Shown: positions 1-11,801 of the stretch, piece after piece
How the letters are laid out: every line of letters starts with the position of its first letter
How positions within the stretch are numbered: position 1 is the stretch's first letter
DNA from: Tetraselmis striata
Lineage: Eukaryota; Chlorophyta; Chlorodendrophyceae; Chlorodendrales; Chlorodendraceae
NCBI GenBank assembly: GCA_006384855.1
Contig: VCJN01001236.1
Span: 62,001 to 126,000 of the forward strand
Length of the DNA: 64,000 bases
Direction of reading: 5' to 3'
Translations under genes and position numbers: made by a program
The notes under the pieces: model-generated
The model's input: the letters and a program-made list of their open reading frames with translations, nothing else
What the model was told of the DNA's origin: nothing
Databases searched by the model: none

Positions 1-139
1 GCAGGCAGCGGCGGTGGTGGGAATACTGAAATATACATTCCCACAAAAATAACAATGAAAGCGGCAATGAGCCACCTCGCAAAGCCCTAAGATTACCCCG
101 CCGTATGCCGCCCCCCCATTCTAAGCAGCGGGCGGTGGC

Positions 140-1491
140 TCACTTTTTGCGGGTGGCGTTAGGGTAGTCAAAGGTCGCGGCGCTCAGCGCCTCGTCGGCG
201 TCGCCGGCCGCCAGCAGGCTCTGCAGCAGGCGGACGCACACGTGCGCGTCCAGCGCCGCGTACCTCGTCTGCCTCGCGGTCAGGGGGCGCTTCTCCCAGT
301 TGGACGTCTGCCGCGGCGCGCACGGGAGGGGCGGCAAGGCACGTTAAGGGGCGGTCACGCTCAACCGGGGGCGGCACACGCGCGAGGAGCGTCCGGAGGA
401 TGGGCACCCCGCCGCACCTGCATGGACTTGTTCAGCGGCTTCCCCAGCACCGCCTCCGCGAGCGCAGACAGGCCAAACGTCTGCGCGGCGACAAGGCAGA
501 AAGGGCGCAACACATGCGATCATTTGTCGTTTTGGAAAGAGGATGTGAAAGCCGGGGACGGGGGCTATCCCTCAAGCGGCCCCACCCCACCTAGGTACGG
601 ATGCGGGCACACCTGTTGCAAGAGCCCTTATGAAAGTGTTACACTGGGCTTACAGGCAACCTATATGAACATTCTCTATAGACCCGTTATATTTCGCCTA
701 CATTTGGCCTCTGGCAGGCAGGGCAGGGCCTCATCACTGCGTCGGCCCCAGCATATGAGTTGGTCCACAGACAATTTGAGACAATTACACAGTCAAGAAA
801 TGGCCACTGCATTCACGCAGCTGGCTCTCCCACCAACTTCGTGTCGGGGGCGGGGCGGGCCGCACCTTGCTCCGCGGCAGCCGCTCCCGCAGCCGCCACA
901 TCACCTGCAGCTCCACCACGGAGGCCACCTCCTTGAAGGCGCGCATGTGCGGGTAGGAGGCCGCCACGACGCGCAGGTCGCCCGCGATCTGCAGCAGGGA
1001 GGCCACACTCTGCGCGCTCAGCCATCAAGGCGGGCGCAACTCGGGTGATTCCCCCATGAAGCGCCGTGCTCGCAGCGGGGTGTAGGCTTCGCGGTTGGGA
1101 GGTGCCCCCTGAGGTGGCTGCAACTTCCGCCGGGTTGTTGGCACGGCGGCAGAGGCCAATCTGGCAGGACGGGTGTGGAGCTTGAGATCGGGCGCTGGGC
1201 GTTAATTGCGACCACATTTAAGGTTTGCTACAAATGACTTTTTGGCCCGTCGCGTGAAGAAAAACTTCACTTGTTGAGGAAAACGTCAGAATACACCATG
1301 AAGAGCCCGAAATCTCCGGCTGGATGTTGCAACGCGGTTGTTAATTGGTTCGCGACCGTCTAACCAATAAGATGCAGAGGCGGTTGGTGTGGGTTTGGGA
1401 CATCCGCTTCCCTCTAGAATAACTGCGCTGACCACGGTGCGGGTGGGGTTGGTTGTGTGCCGCATGCCCCCCCCCGGCAAAGGGGCGGGGT

Positions 1492-1525
<34 letters not shown>

Positions 1526-3600
1526 CTATATTGGCTGGCTACACAACGAGCAGGGAGGCGACCGGGGGGGACGGCCGGACCTCAAAGCCCACGATGGTGG
1601 TGTCCGGGCTGGACATGACGGCTGCCAGGCCATCGTCCAGCGCCTGGCTGTCGCTGAGCGCCAACATGTCGATGAGGAACACCTGTGACATGCCGTGACG
1701 CACTACGTCATGCGGAGCACCGCGGCGCACAGCGCCCATGGCCTCCCTTGTTGCGGGGTCCTTGCTTGACGAAAGGGCGGCGGTGGGGGGAAGCGGCGCA
1801 CCTCGGACCCCGTCCCGAGCTGCAGCAGCGCGACGGGGCTGCTGCTCTTTTTCCCAACCTCGTGCACGCACCGCCACTCTGTGTCGAGCCCCACCACCGC
1901 CGCGTCCTTGAGCTGCTCAACCGCGTACGCCACCTGCGCGAAACCAACAGCGGTATGAACGATCCTGTGACCGCTGCCAAGGTTCAATCGGGTTTGCGGG
2001 TCCCCAAAAACAATTTTTTTTTGCGCCATCAAGCCTGAGATTCCATGCCATCTCCGTGGTACGTTCTGATAGATTTATAGATACAGTCCTTTATAGAGGA
2101 ATGTAGTCGCTGCATGTTCCTCTCTTTGCGCACGAGTCAAGACAGCCATATGCAGCGACCTCAAGGCGGCGCTGCGGCATCCATTCATTCATCCATTCAT
2201 TCACTCATTCATCCATTCATTCACTCATTCATTCATATCGGTTCCCTGTCGCCCAACGGAGCCGGAGCCGGCAGACTTTCCGTGTCACCGAGACGTTGAG
2301 AGGCGGCGCGGCGCACCTGCTCCGGAGTGGACACGAAATGCACCGCCTCCGGCGGGACGTCCAGCTGCAAGTAGGTGTTCCTCTCGCGCTCCTCCTCCGC
2401 TGCCAGGACGGCCGGGTCGATCTGGGGGGCGGACGCACGCGCCGCGGCGGGCGTCAGCCGCTCGCCGCCCAACGCCTGGCACGAGCGCTGTGCTATGGTG
2501 GAAGAGACGAGAGGGGGCCGCGTTTCAATTGATGCGAGGTGTGCGTGATACTACTTTTGCAATGCGTTGACCGTTGCTGATTGACTCGGGAATGCTGTAC
2601 GAGTGCAAACGTATGATCGGACTGCGCATTGGTGCGGGAGCAGACATTGTCATCACGGCGATGTGATGTGTCTGCAGTAAGTGGCAGGGGACAGCTCCAC
2701 TAGAAGCTAAACTGCGGAGACCATGATATGCACTCCAATGCAGGGCGAAGGGGCGGGCATGAGCCCCGAACACCCCACCCCCCCCCCCCCCCCCCCCCGC
2801 CCCCCGCAACCTCTTACCTCCAGCAGCTCCTTGGGCAGCCCCCACTGCTGGCGGTGCGCCTCCGCCAGCGCGGACTCGCCCTCCGTGACCATGCGCCGCA
2901 GCAGCCCGCGCTGCATCTCCGCGTCCTCCCCCGCAAACGACACCGCCACGTCCCATAGCTGCCGGTCCATCAGCTTCCCCATGCTGCGCACCTGTCCCCC
3001 CGAGATGCCGCGCAACAACAGCATGGGCTCAGCGCAATGGCGAGTGGATGCCCCGGCAACCGCACAGCTAGCGACAGCTTGTCTGCAAATGCACTGCAAT
3101 CTGCCCCCCATCCAAGCCCCCCCCCCATCCAAGCCCCCCAACTACCTACAACCCCACCCGGCCACCCCACCCGGCCACGCGTTCCACAGGGAAGGCCACC
3201 TTGTACTGGCGCTCCGTGTCGGGGAACTCCTGCTTGAGGCCCCACTTCCGCACCAGGGACGCTGCCTCCTTAAGGCGATCGTGGTGCAGGCAGGCAGCAA
3301 CGCAGCCACAACGCAGCTCCGGCCCCAGCGGCTCGGCCAGCTTCACCGCCACGTTCACCTGAGAATGGCGAGCAGGCCGAAGGCGGGGGGGGGGGGGGGG
3401 GGGGGTCAGCGATGCCAGGCGATGTGGCGGCTTCGCTCCGCGTCCGCATGCCCCGCTGGCCGGCAGCGTGCCCCACCTGATTGGCGCCCGCAATGTCGTC
3501 CAGCACGGAGAGGAGATCAAACTGCGCCCTGATGGTCTGCACAGAGGCAGTGTAGAGGTGAGATTCACCCAGACCTGGGGTGGGGAGTGTGTGTGTGTGT

Positions 3601-3635
<35 letters not shown>

Positions 3636-5243
3636 GGCGCACTGGGAACGCGAGCAGCAGGGAGACGGCGGGCGTGAAGGTGGCGGGGTCCTCCAGCAGC
3701 TCCGCGGTGAAGTCCTGCAGTGCCGGCAGCCCGGACGCCGCCTGCGTGACGCAGCCATCGCGCATTCGATCAACTACTGCGGCCCCCCACCCCCCCCACC
3801 CCCCCCCCCCCTCGGACGAGGGAGAGAAACCGCTATTTATCTGGAAAGCTGTAAGAGCGCATCACGGACATAGCTTGGTGCGACCCCTGTTTCATGCTGC
3901 GGCAGGCACGCGCGCACCTCCAGCTGCGCTTCATCGACGGCGAAGTTGAGTGCAATCTGCGGCAGGCGGTCGCGACCGTCAGTGGATGCCAAGCATTTCG
4001 TGGCACAGGGCTGGCGGCGTACCTGGTGTGCCTAGTTTGCTTTTTGTCCGGCATTTGGACTGCAGGTTGGGTGGATAGGTAAGGGAAGGAGAGGGAGCGA
4101 GGGAGAGGTGGGGGGGGGGGGGGGGGGGGGGTGCTCGCCTTGGCCGCCACCCTGGCGTTGGCGGGCGTGCAGGCGGCAAGGAGAAGCCCCGCCACCTCTC
4201 CGCGCACGGCGGCCAGGCCAGGCTGGCCTGCCCGGCTCGCCGCGTCCGGGACGAGTTCCAGCAGGAGGTGCACCATGGGGGTCACCGGCGGGGCGGCGGC
4301 GGAGGGGCGCCCCTCTCGCGGTGGCGACAGCAGTGCGCTCAGGCTGAGCGCCAGCATGCGCAGCACGGTGCCGGCCTCCACCTGGAGCGGCGAGTGTTGG
4401 GCAAGGAGGGGGGGGGCTCAGACCAGAGTTGTGCCACACACAGGGATTGGGTGGTACCATCATGACCACCAGCATACACAGCTATCTATATCCCCAGTCA
4501 GCACAAGCAGGCAGTGGTGCCATGCCTCCGGTGCCCCGTAACAAATGGTGCCCACTCATGCGTAACATTCCGTGTTGGTGTGCATTTTAAGTGCTCCCAT
4601 GGGTAAGTGAAGGGCGTGTGCAGATCCGTTTATTACTAGCAGCGGCTCCGTGCTGCTTCTTCCGAATCTCGTGTTCTGACATGGCGCACCCCACATGATG
4701 GCGCAGCCACAGGCACAGGCCACAGTTGTCACGACAGCATAAGTACGCGATTGCCTGTTGGCTGTTTGTCATGCCCTGGGCCGTGTTGCAGTTGCCCAGC
4801 ACCACTCCGATATTCAGACGGGCGGCGCCAGGCCAGGCCGCAGCCGCATCGGACCGCATCGGAATCTGCCCGCCGTGCCGTTGGCTGGCATCTCAGGAGG
4901 CGGGAGAAGCGCCGGGGTGGGATATTGGGGGGGTCCCCACCTGCGCCATGATCTGCGCCTCCAGCCGGCCCTGCACCTGCTTGAAGTGCGCGCCGCTGCT
5001 CATCATCGCCTCGAGGGCGCCCAGGAACTCGCGCACGTTGCCCTGCAGGGGGCAGCAGCGCATGCCGGCACACTTCTGAGGCGGCGGCTTGCGGACAACG
5101 TCGGGGGCGTAAGAAGCATATACGTCGTGGGGGAAGGGTCAAGGGTGGGGGGGGGCAAGGGGTGCGGGGTGGGGGGGGAGGGAGGAAGCCGGGTGGCCGA
5201 CCTGCTCCAGGGCCACATGCGCCCGGACCTCCTCCCGCAACAT
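140..5243 (-). CDS. MUT-7-like 3'-5' exonuclease, 14 exons
   Basis: Predicted DEDD-type 3'-5' exonuclease of the WRN/EXD2/MUT-7 group. Exons in transcript order: 5243-5202, 5042-4941, 4381-4139, 3956-3918, 3741-3643, 3536-3477, 3358-3200, 2991-2818, 2475-2317, 1933-1802, 1682-1581, 1009-905, 480-418, 307-140. All are multiples of three, so every intron is phase 0 and the product is about 548 residues. The last third is the exonuclease: motif I VVGLDTEWR (Asp and Glu near residues 376 and 378), motif II Asp near 448 (IAGDLRVVA), GLSALAEAVLGKPL, and motif III RYAALDAH (Tyr509, Asp513). The helical N-terminal two thirds, for example SLVRKWGL, resemble the MUT-7/EXD3 layout. MUT-7 acts in small-RNA silencing and miRNA trimming in animals; that role here is inference. 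The 4139 donor is GCGAGC (GC-AG). An extra exon could hide between 4381 and 4941. Confidence 0.85.
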
Positions 5244-6135
5244 GTTTCACAGCCGGATCGTGGCAGGTGATGGGAGCGGGGACGCCGAAACCCGGGGCCG
5301 CTGGTGGAGGGCGGGGGCGGTGGAGTGTGCAACAATATCTGGAGTATGCAACATTGTCTATGATGCGGCATCAATGGTGCGGCATGGTAAGGATTAGGAT
5401 TTAAAACACGCGTTAGTCGCTAGAGTCGTGGCGCGCTGTCGCGCAGTGGACTGGCGGAGCCGGGGGCCTCCCCAGTCCCATACAGACAGGACCGCCCATA
5501 AGAATAATGTCCATAGACATAGTTATGTGTATAGGCTTAAATTTTATTACATCAGGGCTTTAACAACTATGTGTATAGCAGTACAACTATGCAACTACTG
5601 TACAACTATTGTTTTTCCCCGCCCCCGGGACAGGACTGGCACCAGTGAAACCCTTGCAGCGTCTCTATGACGGCCGTTCTGGCAGCAGCGATCCAGTTAC
5701 GGAAAGCCCTTTGTAGGCGACGCTCCATTATAGTCATCAGGCAAATTGCCGAAGCATTCTGCAAGACTAATTCAAGGCCAGTGATAGAATTTCCAACACT
5801 GTTGGATCACCGTCTAAAACACTGCCATCAAAATACCCGGCACTGATCAGCGGAAACTATGTAGCGACTGATCAGCGGTCGCTACTGATCAGCGGTCGGT
5901 GAACAACTGTGTGTATAGTTGTGTGTATAGTTGTGTTTACGGATTATGGCAGGTACAGGGATGCGGATGAGTATAACTCCAATAGTCGCTACGTCGCTAC
6001 ATAAATAATCCTTATCAGCGACCATAAATAAATCCTAGCGCTAATCCCTTGGTCGCGTTGGGAGACGAGCGGGCCGGACGAATCAAGAAGATATTGCCAT
6101 ACCTGTACGGTGGTCAGACGGCATACCTGTGTACG
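5244..6135. other. Intergenic stretch, AT-richer, short direct repeats
   Basis: No gene supported. The sequence is richer in A and T than the flanking gene. It holds three copies of ACTGATCAGCGG at about 5842, 5867 and 5884 and several TGTGTATAG runs near 5520-5590 and 5910-5935. This is upstream of the MUT-7-like gene and may contain its promoter, but I see no clear promoter motif. Confidence 0.5.
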
Positions 6136-6395
6136 GGTACATCCCTTGTCCGCTCGGTTGAGCGGTCGTCTCGTACGCGAGAGGTCCGGGTATCTAATCC
6201 TGGCCGATGCATTTTCGGCAATTTCGCCCCGGCGTGTCATGGGCTTCCCCGGTTGATGCATTAGCCCTTCGGGGGTTCGAATGAGGCATTGGTCTACGGG
6301 CTATGCCAGACCTAAGACTGCAGCTGGCGCAAGAGGTCAAGTGATGGGGCGGCTAAGGCCGACGTCCCGGGGCGAACTTTACTTTTTACTTTTAC
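6136..6395 (+). mobile_element. tRNA-derived SINE, copy A (diverged)
   Basis: Begins GGTACATCCCTTGTCCGCTC, followed by a tRNA-like head (D-arm-like GCTCGGTTGAGC, then an anticodon-arm-like hairpin). The body contains a GTTCGAATG B-box-like motif and shares long blocks with the copies at 14546 and 34401. The tail is TTTACTTTTTACTTTTAC. This copy has more differences from the other two than they have from each other, so it looks older. No clear target-site duplication. Confidence 0.75.
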
Positions 6396-7970
6396 ATGTC
6401 TACGAGTAAGGATACCGGCAGTGCTGATATAATTGCATGAGCTAGCTGCAATAGGCGATCAGCAAATCACCCGAAGAGGCAATAGGAAACGTCCACTACA
6501 ACAACTGCGGGGTGGAGGCAGCAACAAAAGAGGGTGCGGAATGAACACGGGCAGACGCATCAGATTTGGCCGTCCACACTCCGGCGGAAAGAATGACGCA
6601 CATGGTACCATGCACGCGCACGCAAGCAGAGACTCGCCGCAACAACCCCCGCCGCGTGCGCGACAGGTGATGGCGGAACTAATCGGACTGGCTCGCGACA
6701 AAGTTCCGAAGAGCCTCGACGAACTGACCACGAAAGAATCATGAAGTGGGGGCGGAAAGACAACCGCCAGAGAAGTTGCGCACAAGAAGCAACACCGCGA
6801 AGATGTAGACCACCGTCAAAGTGGATTTTCCGGGGCGGCCGCGGTCCTCAACCATAGAAGGGTAGTACTGGTGAGCACCCTGCGCACCGGGGAAGAAGAA
6901 GCCCGGTCCGCCGCCAATCCCCGGGTTGCACAAGCAGGGGTCGTTGCCCCAAGTGGGGGTTGTGGAGGACACGCACGCGGAATCGATCATGTAATCGCAC
7001 GCCCGTCCCCCCACCCCGCCAGCGTCAAATATGACGCACGGCCGCGAGCGGTCCGTTGGGCGCAGCCCACTCGTAGTCTCAAAGCCGGTCAAATCGCCGA
7101 CTCCCAAGCGGTCCCAGTCGAGCATCGCCCCCGCTTCAATCGCTACGGATGCCCACAGATTTTTCAAAGCGGTATGCATACATGCGGCGCTTGTAGTTCG
7201 CGACGGGGCAGATGGGCAGAATATCAACAATGAAATCCGTAGCATTCCGGTTCGAGCCATCCGTAGAGCGAAGCCATAAGGGATCAATACCACACGTGGG
7301 GCCATGGCATGTGACAAGCGTGGAACCCCCGCGTGGGCGAAGGCCTAGCACCCGCGCAACGCACGGCGGCCGAATAAACAACTTGGGGAATCTTGCGGGC
7401 TGACTCGTGACCCGACTGGAAAAGCGATAGGGAGTCCGGTCCGCATGCGTTGTGCAAGCGCAGGGTATCAAGGCGCGAGGCCGTGGCACACATACGCTGG
7501 AAGCCAAGAGCGAGGGCCACGAAGTCAGGCAAGCGAATCGCACGGCTGAGGTGGCGTTGGACAACCATGGTCGTCGCGGGTTGATCATCGGAGGCAGCAC
7601 CCGTACCCGTACCCGAGGGCGGAGCAGTAGCACCGCGTGGCTGAGGTTCTAGTAGGGAAGGAGATGCCACTGACGGAGGGGGTGCCACTAATTCGCGGGG
7701 CCTCGGTATCTTGAGAGCTACAAAAGCGCATGTAGTAACGGTATTGGCAGTACTCGTACCACCGATAGGAAGCGATTGCTGGGCAGCAGAGGCGGCCTCA
7801 CCAGTACCAACTCCATGGGGAGTGGCCGTAAAAGGAGTAAGTTGTGGTGACGCGCAGTCCTCCGCTAGTGCTCGTACCCGCACGCGCCGTAGAACCAGTT
7901 GACGGATCCGGTGCAGCGGTGGTCGTAGCATTACCGACCGTAAGTAACTCGAAGATCTCGTGGGCGTGCC
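6396..7970. other. Unassigned region with two hypothetical ORFs
   Basis: On the minus strand, 7317-6739 is open for 192 residues and ends in a hydrophobic segment (TVVYIFAVLLLV) that could be a membrane anchor. It is preceded by a cysteine-containing stretch, GNDPCLCNPG. A second minus ORF (7633-7136) overlaps it in another frame. On the plus strand, 6433-6744 is open for 103 residues. None matches a family I recognise. The minus pair could be remains of a mobile or virus-derived gene; that is a guess. Confidence 0.25.
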
Positions 7971-7975
7971 CGTAC

Positions 7976-8480
7976 GATGGCCGGGGAGGCCGTAAAGTAT
8001 CGCACCCCGGGATACCCCATTGAAAGCATTCCGAATATCCAGAAGTAGTAGCCCTTTTCCGCCAGTACCACGCCCGCCAAAAAGCTGCAGCGCCACCCGC
8101 ATGCTCATATACGCCGTCTCACAGCCAGCTCCCGACTGAAAGCTGCGTTGCACCGGGCCCACGGCCTCCCGCGCATCTGCACCCACATGCACCAAAGCGT
8201 GAGCGGAGGCCAGGCGCGCCAGCACGGAGCCGACGCCGAGCGGGCGTACTCGCTGCGGCTCGCCGGTCTTCGTCCGCTCCCCGCGCGCGCGCGGCGGGGT
8301 CGTCCTTGTGGAGCGCAAAGACGGTGCCACTCGCCAAGGAAGCCGCAGCGAGCGAGTGGCACCGCCCCCGCAGGCATCGGTTCATCCAAAGGCGGACTAG
8401 GAAGGTACGTACGACGTCTAGGTCCTTGATCTGCTCCCAACACCACGCACCAGTCCACATGCGCAGCGGAAAGGCAGGGA
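7976..8480 (-). pseudogene. LINE-type reverse transcriptase fragment
   Basis: The minus frame contains RPLGVGSVLARLAS, then QSGAGCETAYMSMRVAL, then LLLLDIRNAFNGVSRGAIL. This is the order seen in non-LTR reverse transcriptases, with the first catalytic Asp in DIRNAFN. An upstream stretch, ASGTVFALHKDD, lies in a different frame, so there is at least one frame change. After motif A the similarity stops: no GDPLGP-like or YADD motif follows in this ORF. It is therefore a broken fragment. The 348-residue ORF running on to 7284 is mostly unrelated low-complexity sequence. Confidence 0.6.
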
Positions 8481-8499
8481 GCACAGGGCAACATCCGCC

Positions 8500-11229
8500 T
8501 CTACTCTTCCCCCCACCGCCGAACTTCATCCGCATTGCCACCCCACGAGGGCGGCGCCCGCCGCAGGTCCGGCGATTCCTTGGGGGAGGGGGGTGTACTC
8601 CGGGTCGGTGGGAGCATGATGCGAATGGAAAGCTTGTCATCTGCACGGCCAGCCGCCGTTGAGCGGTCCATGCGCGAGATCCACAAATTCTGCATCGCTC
8701 TCGGTAGAGATCAAGTGCAACTTCTCATAGAGACGGGTAGTCTTGTTGCCGATGTCCGCCACGCAACACTTGAGCTCAGAAATGGCGCGTAGAATCTCGG
8801 ACGTGCCGCTGACGCCGCACCATCGTCAGCTGGACGACGTCTTCAGCCAAGGCCGAAAAAGAGTTGCCAGGATCGTTGCTTCGACTGCCCCGGCTGAAGG
8901 AGGCATTTCCGAAGATGGGCGGTGGTGCAAATTGCCGCCTCGAGGTCTTCGACTTCTGCATATTGAGGCAAGCCGGTAGTATAGCTCAGCTGTGCCCAAT
9001 GCCACGCGATATCGATTGCGTGGTATACGGGTATCCACCGTGAGCGGTGCCCCACGAGGGGTTTGTTCCGCCGACCCTTCGCCCGTCACCCATGGCAGCC
9101 ATGCATGCATGCTCTCACGGTCCCTTCTCACATGTGCTCGATACGCAGTCGACGGCGAATTGCACCCGGTGCTGTCTCAAAGAGCATGATGAACGCCGAG
9201 GCCGGGGTTGACCCGTAACACTTTGTTCTCGCCGCGCAACCCAACCCGGTGCTCCCACATGCTCCAGCTGACCACCTGCTGTCGTGCAACGTGTGTGATC
9301 GCGGATAGCTCCGGCTATCCCATCGCCAAGAACCGGACAGATGGTCATAATTTCTTGACATAACTCATGAAGGTGCGTTGCGGCAGGTAGTGCGTGCCGA
9401 GCTTCGCTTCCTTTTGTATTGAATGTCTTGGTCTCTTGGACGCTCCGAGATACGCTAGCTCCGAGCTCCGAGTTTTACGTTGCCTTAGCGACGGACTGTC
9501 AACCTAGTAAGTGCCCCCCCCCCCCCCCCCCCCCCCCCCCGGGAGCTTAGATGAAGGTACGTGTGGTAGGCGCCCATAACCTATTGTGCGCAGCCTGCCT
9601 ACCAACCTGCCATGCGCATGTCCCGATATCTCGGGGAGTGAGGGAGGGAGATGGAGGCTCGTCTAGTGGGACCGAAGAAGTGAGTTACAAGGAGCAGCAA
9701 GAGCCACGCATAGAGCCTAGCGAGCCGTAGCTTCTAGCGCGCGGTAATGTGCGTATACATAGTAGTGAGCGTAGTGCTAGGGGCTAGGGCACGCACATCA
9801 CGCTAAATGGCTGTAATAAATAATAGCGTGCGGGCGCGACGATATCGTCGTATATCACTCCAGCGCAATATCACTCCGATAGCACAGCAGCATTGCAACT
9901 AAGAGGGCATGGCATCCATCCGCCAACACAACCAATACATGACATGATGCGCGGGGTGCTGACTGTGGATCCGGAAGCTCGGCCATCAGCAAAGGTGCAT
10001 GGCTCTCGACGCGGTGTGCGCCGCTGCTGGTCGCGCGTGAGCTCGCGCTCTCGATGCATGTGGTTTGGGACGCAACCCGCGCCGTTTTTAATTTTGCTGC
10101 GGTATGTCACACTACCTCGTACGTATACCGGTGCGGCCGCGTCGACCGACATGTGGCAGTTCGTAATACGAGGATGCGAAACAAAAACGAGGATTCGATT
10201 TTTGTTTCGAAAACGAGAAACGAGAAAACGACCTGCGCTGCCTGCCACCTTTTACATTTGCCCTTGTTCCCCTGGCCTGTTTGTCTTTTTCATTTGTCTT
10301 TTTTATTTGAACGTCCGGCGTGGCTATTATTTATCGTCATGCTAATCCTTACTTCTCCTCGTCGCGCCAAAGATTTCCCGGGAATATACAGGACCACGGG
10401 GTGTTGAATAGCGCGGAACACAGTCAACTTTTGAAGTCGTTTTTAAGTAGTAACGAATTCGCAAGCCCCTCTGATAGTTTTAAAGCCGACTCGCTCGATA
10501 TTTCACCGAGCGAGACTTTAAGACCATGACCTGCAACCCACCATCATCACTCAACCTCGCAACAGTGGGGAACTATCCGAGGTGGCCATCTGTTTCGCGT
10601 TTTTCCGTCAAAGCACACCACCTTATCGCTCAGGCTATACTCGTAGTTTGTGAAATGTTGAGTAACTCATGATCCCCCCCCCCCCCCCCCCCCCCCCGCG
10701 CATTTTACAATGTATTGCTACTGATAAAAAGCGCAGCAGCATGTATAGCACTGTTTGGATGTTACCCTGCAGCCATCGATCCCCAAGAGCTGGGCCTAGC
10801 CACTGTGGGAAGGCAATTGCGTGCAAGTACGCAATGTGTACGGCAGACCGAACCTGCAAACACGCACCTGAACATTGCCTGCCCTCATTTGCGGCGTCCG
10901 TAAACCCCTTGTTTGATGCACATCCGAGCTTCAGTACCCACCGGCTACTGCCTTTACATACTTACGCACACATATCTTACAATGAATGTATACTGCTTAT
11001 CCAGCGAAGCGTCGATTTTTCGGGGGTGAGCTTTATTGCCGTACGGGTACCCGTATGGTGCAGCGGATCGGGCCTATAGGTGCATGACTAAAGCACTTAT
11101 CTACTGGCATGTACTACTAAGTACTATAATCCACCCACCCGCCCAAGCACCCACCCGCCCACCCGCCCGCCCACGGTCCTTAATTACACAGCCGTCCGAT
11201 TACGATCTCACGGTTCGGAGGCTATGAGT
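8500..11229. other. Unassigned intergenic region
   Basis: No supported gene. It holds two poly-C runs (about 9507-9540 and 10675-10697). Short ORFs such as 10054-10407 and 10320-10529 have no recognisable domain. It probably contains decayed repeats that I cannot classify. Confidence 0.4.
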
Positions 11230-11470
11230 ACTGATACTCACTACTCGCTGCTGGTAATGGAAAAAAATCTCTGGTACTTCAAAGCGCTGGCAATGCGAAC
11301 GCTCGCTGCTGGTACTGGTACTCGGTACTCGCTGCTGGTGCTGCTGGTACTGGTACTCGGTACTCGCTGCTGGTAATGGAAAAAAAATTCTGGTACTTCA
11401 GAGCGCTGGCAATGCAAACGCTCGCTGCTGGTAGCGACTACTTCAAAGCGCTGGCAATGCAATTCATGGA
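11230..11470. repeat. Local direct repeats
   Basis: The motif TACTCGCTGCTGGTA recurs at least four times. A longer unit (CTGGTAATGG, A-run, CTGGTACTTC, AGCGCTGGCAATGC, AACGCTCGCTGCTGG) occurs twice, starting near 11247 and 11369, with a third partial copy near 11438. The arrangement is an imperfect tandem duplication. Confidence 0.65.
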
Positions 11471-11682
11471 ACTGCAGGCCAGTGATATAGAACCCGTTCT
11501 TTTAAAATTTTCTGAAAAATTGACGCATCGCTGATTCAAATGTCAAGTTACTTCATATTAAATAAAATGTATCATAAACAGTGTACATATGATGTTTTAT
11601 ATATGAGAGAGAGGGGAGGGGGGGGGATATTGAGAGTGCCTTTGAGCGCTATGAGAGAAAGCAAAGCCCAGCATAGTGCTCA

Positions 11683-11687
11683 TTACA
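11683..11687 (-). promoter_or_regulatory. Candidate polyadenylation signal (TGTAA)
   Basis: TTACA on the plus strand reads TGTAA on the transcript, about 115 nt after the stop of the 11.8-14.4 kb coiled-coil gene. TGTAA is the usual signal in green algae. Confidence 0.5.
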
Positions 11688-11801
11688 CCCAGTCACAATA
11701 CGTGATTGATGATGCGGCAGATGCCCACCAGGGCCTGCCCCTTACATTCTCAGGCCAGTCACGCAGCTGGCTCGTCACCTACTGTGCTATTGCCCCAGCA
11801 T

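Noticed and set aside
1453-1698. Gly-rich ORFs over G-runs here and elsewhere
   Set aside because: They are produced by homopolymer runs in introns of minus-strand genes.
7284-7970. The 3' half of the 348-residue minus ORF as part of a reverse transcriptase
   Set aside because: After motif A no further RT motif appears; the rest is Pro/Ser/Thr-rich and GC-driven.
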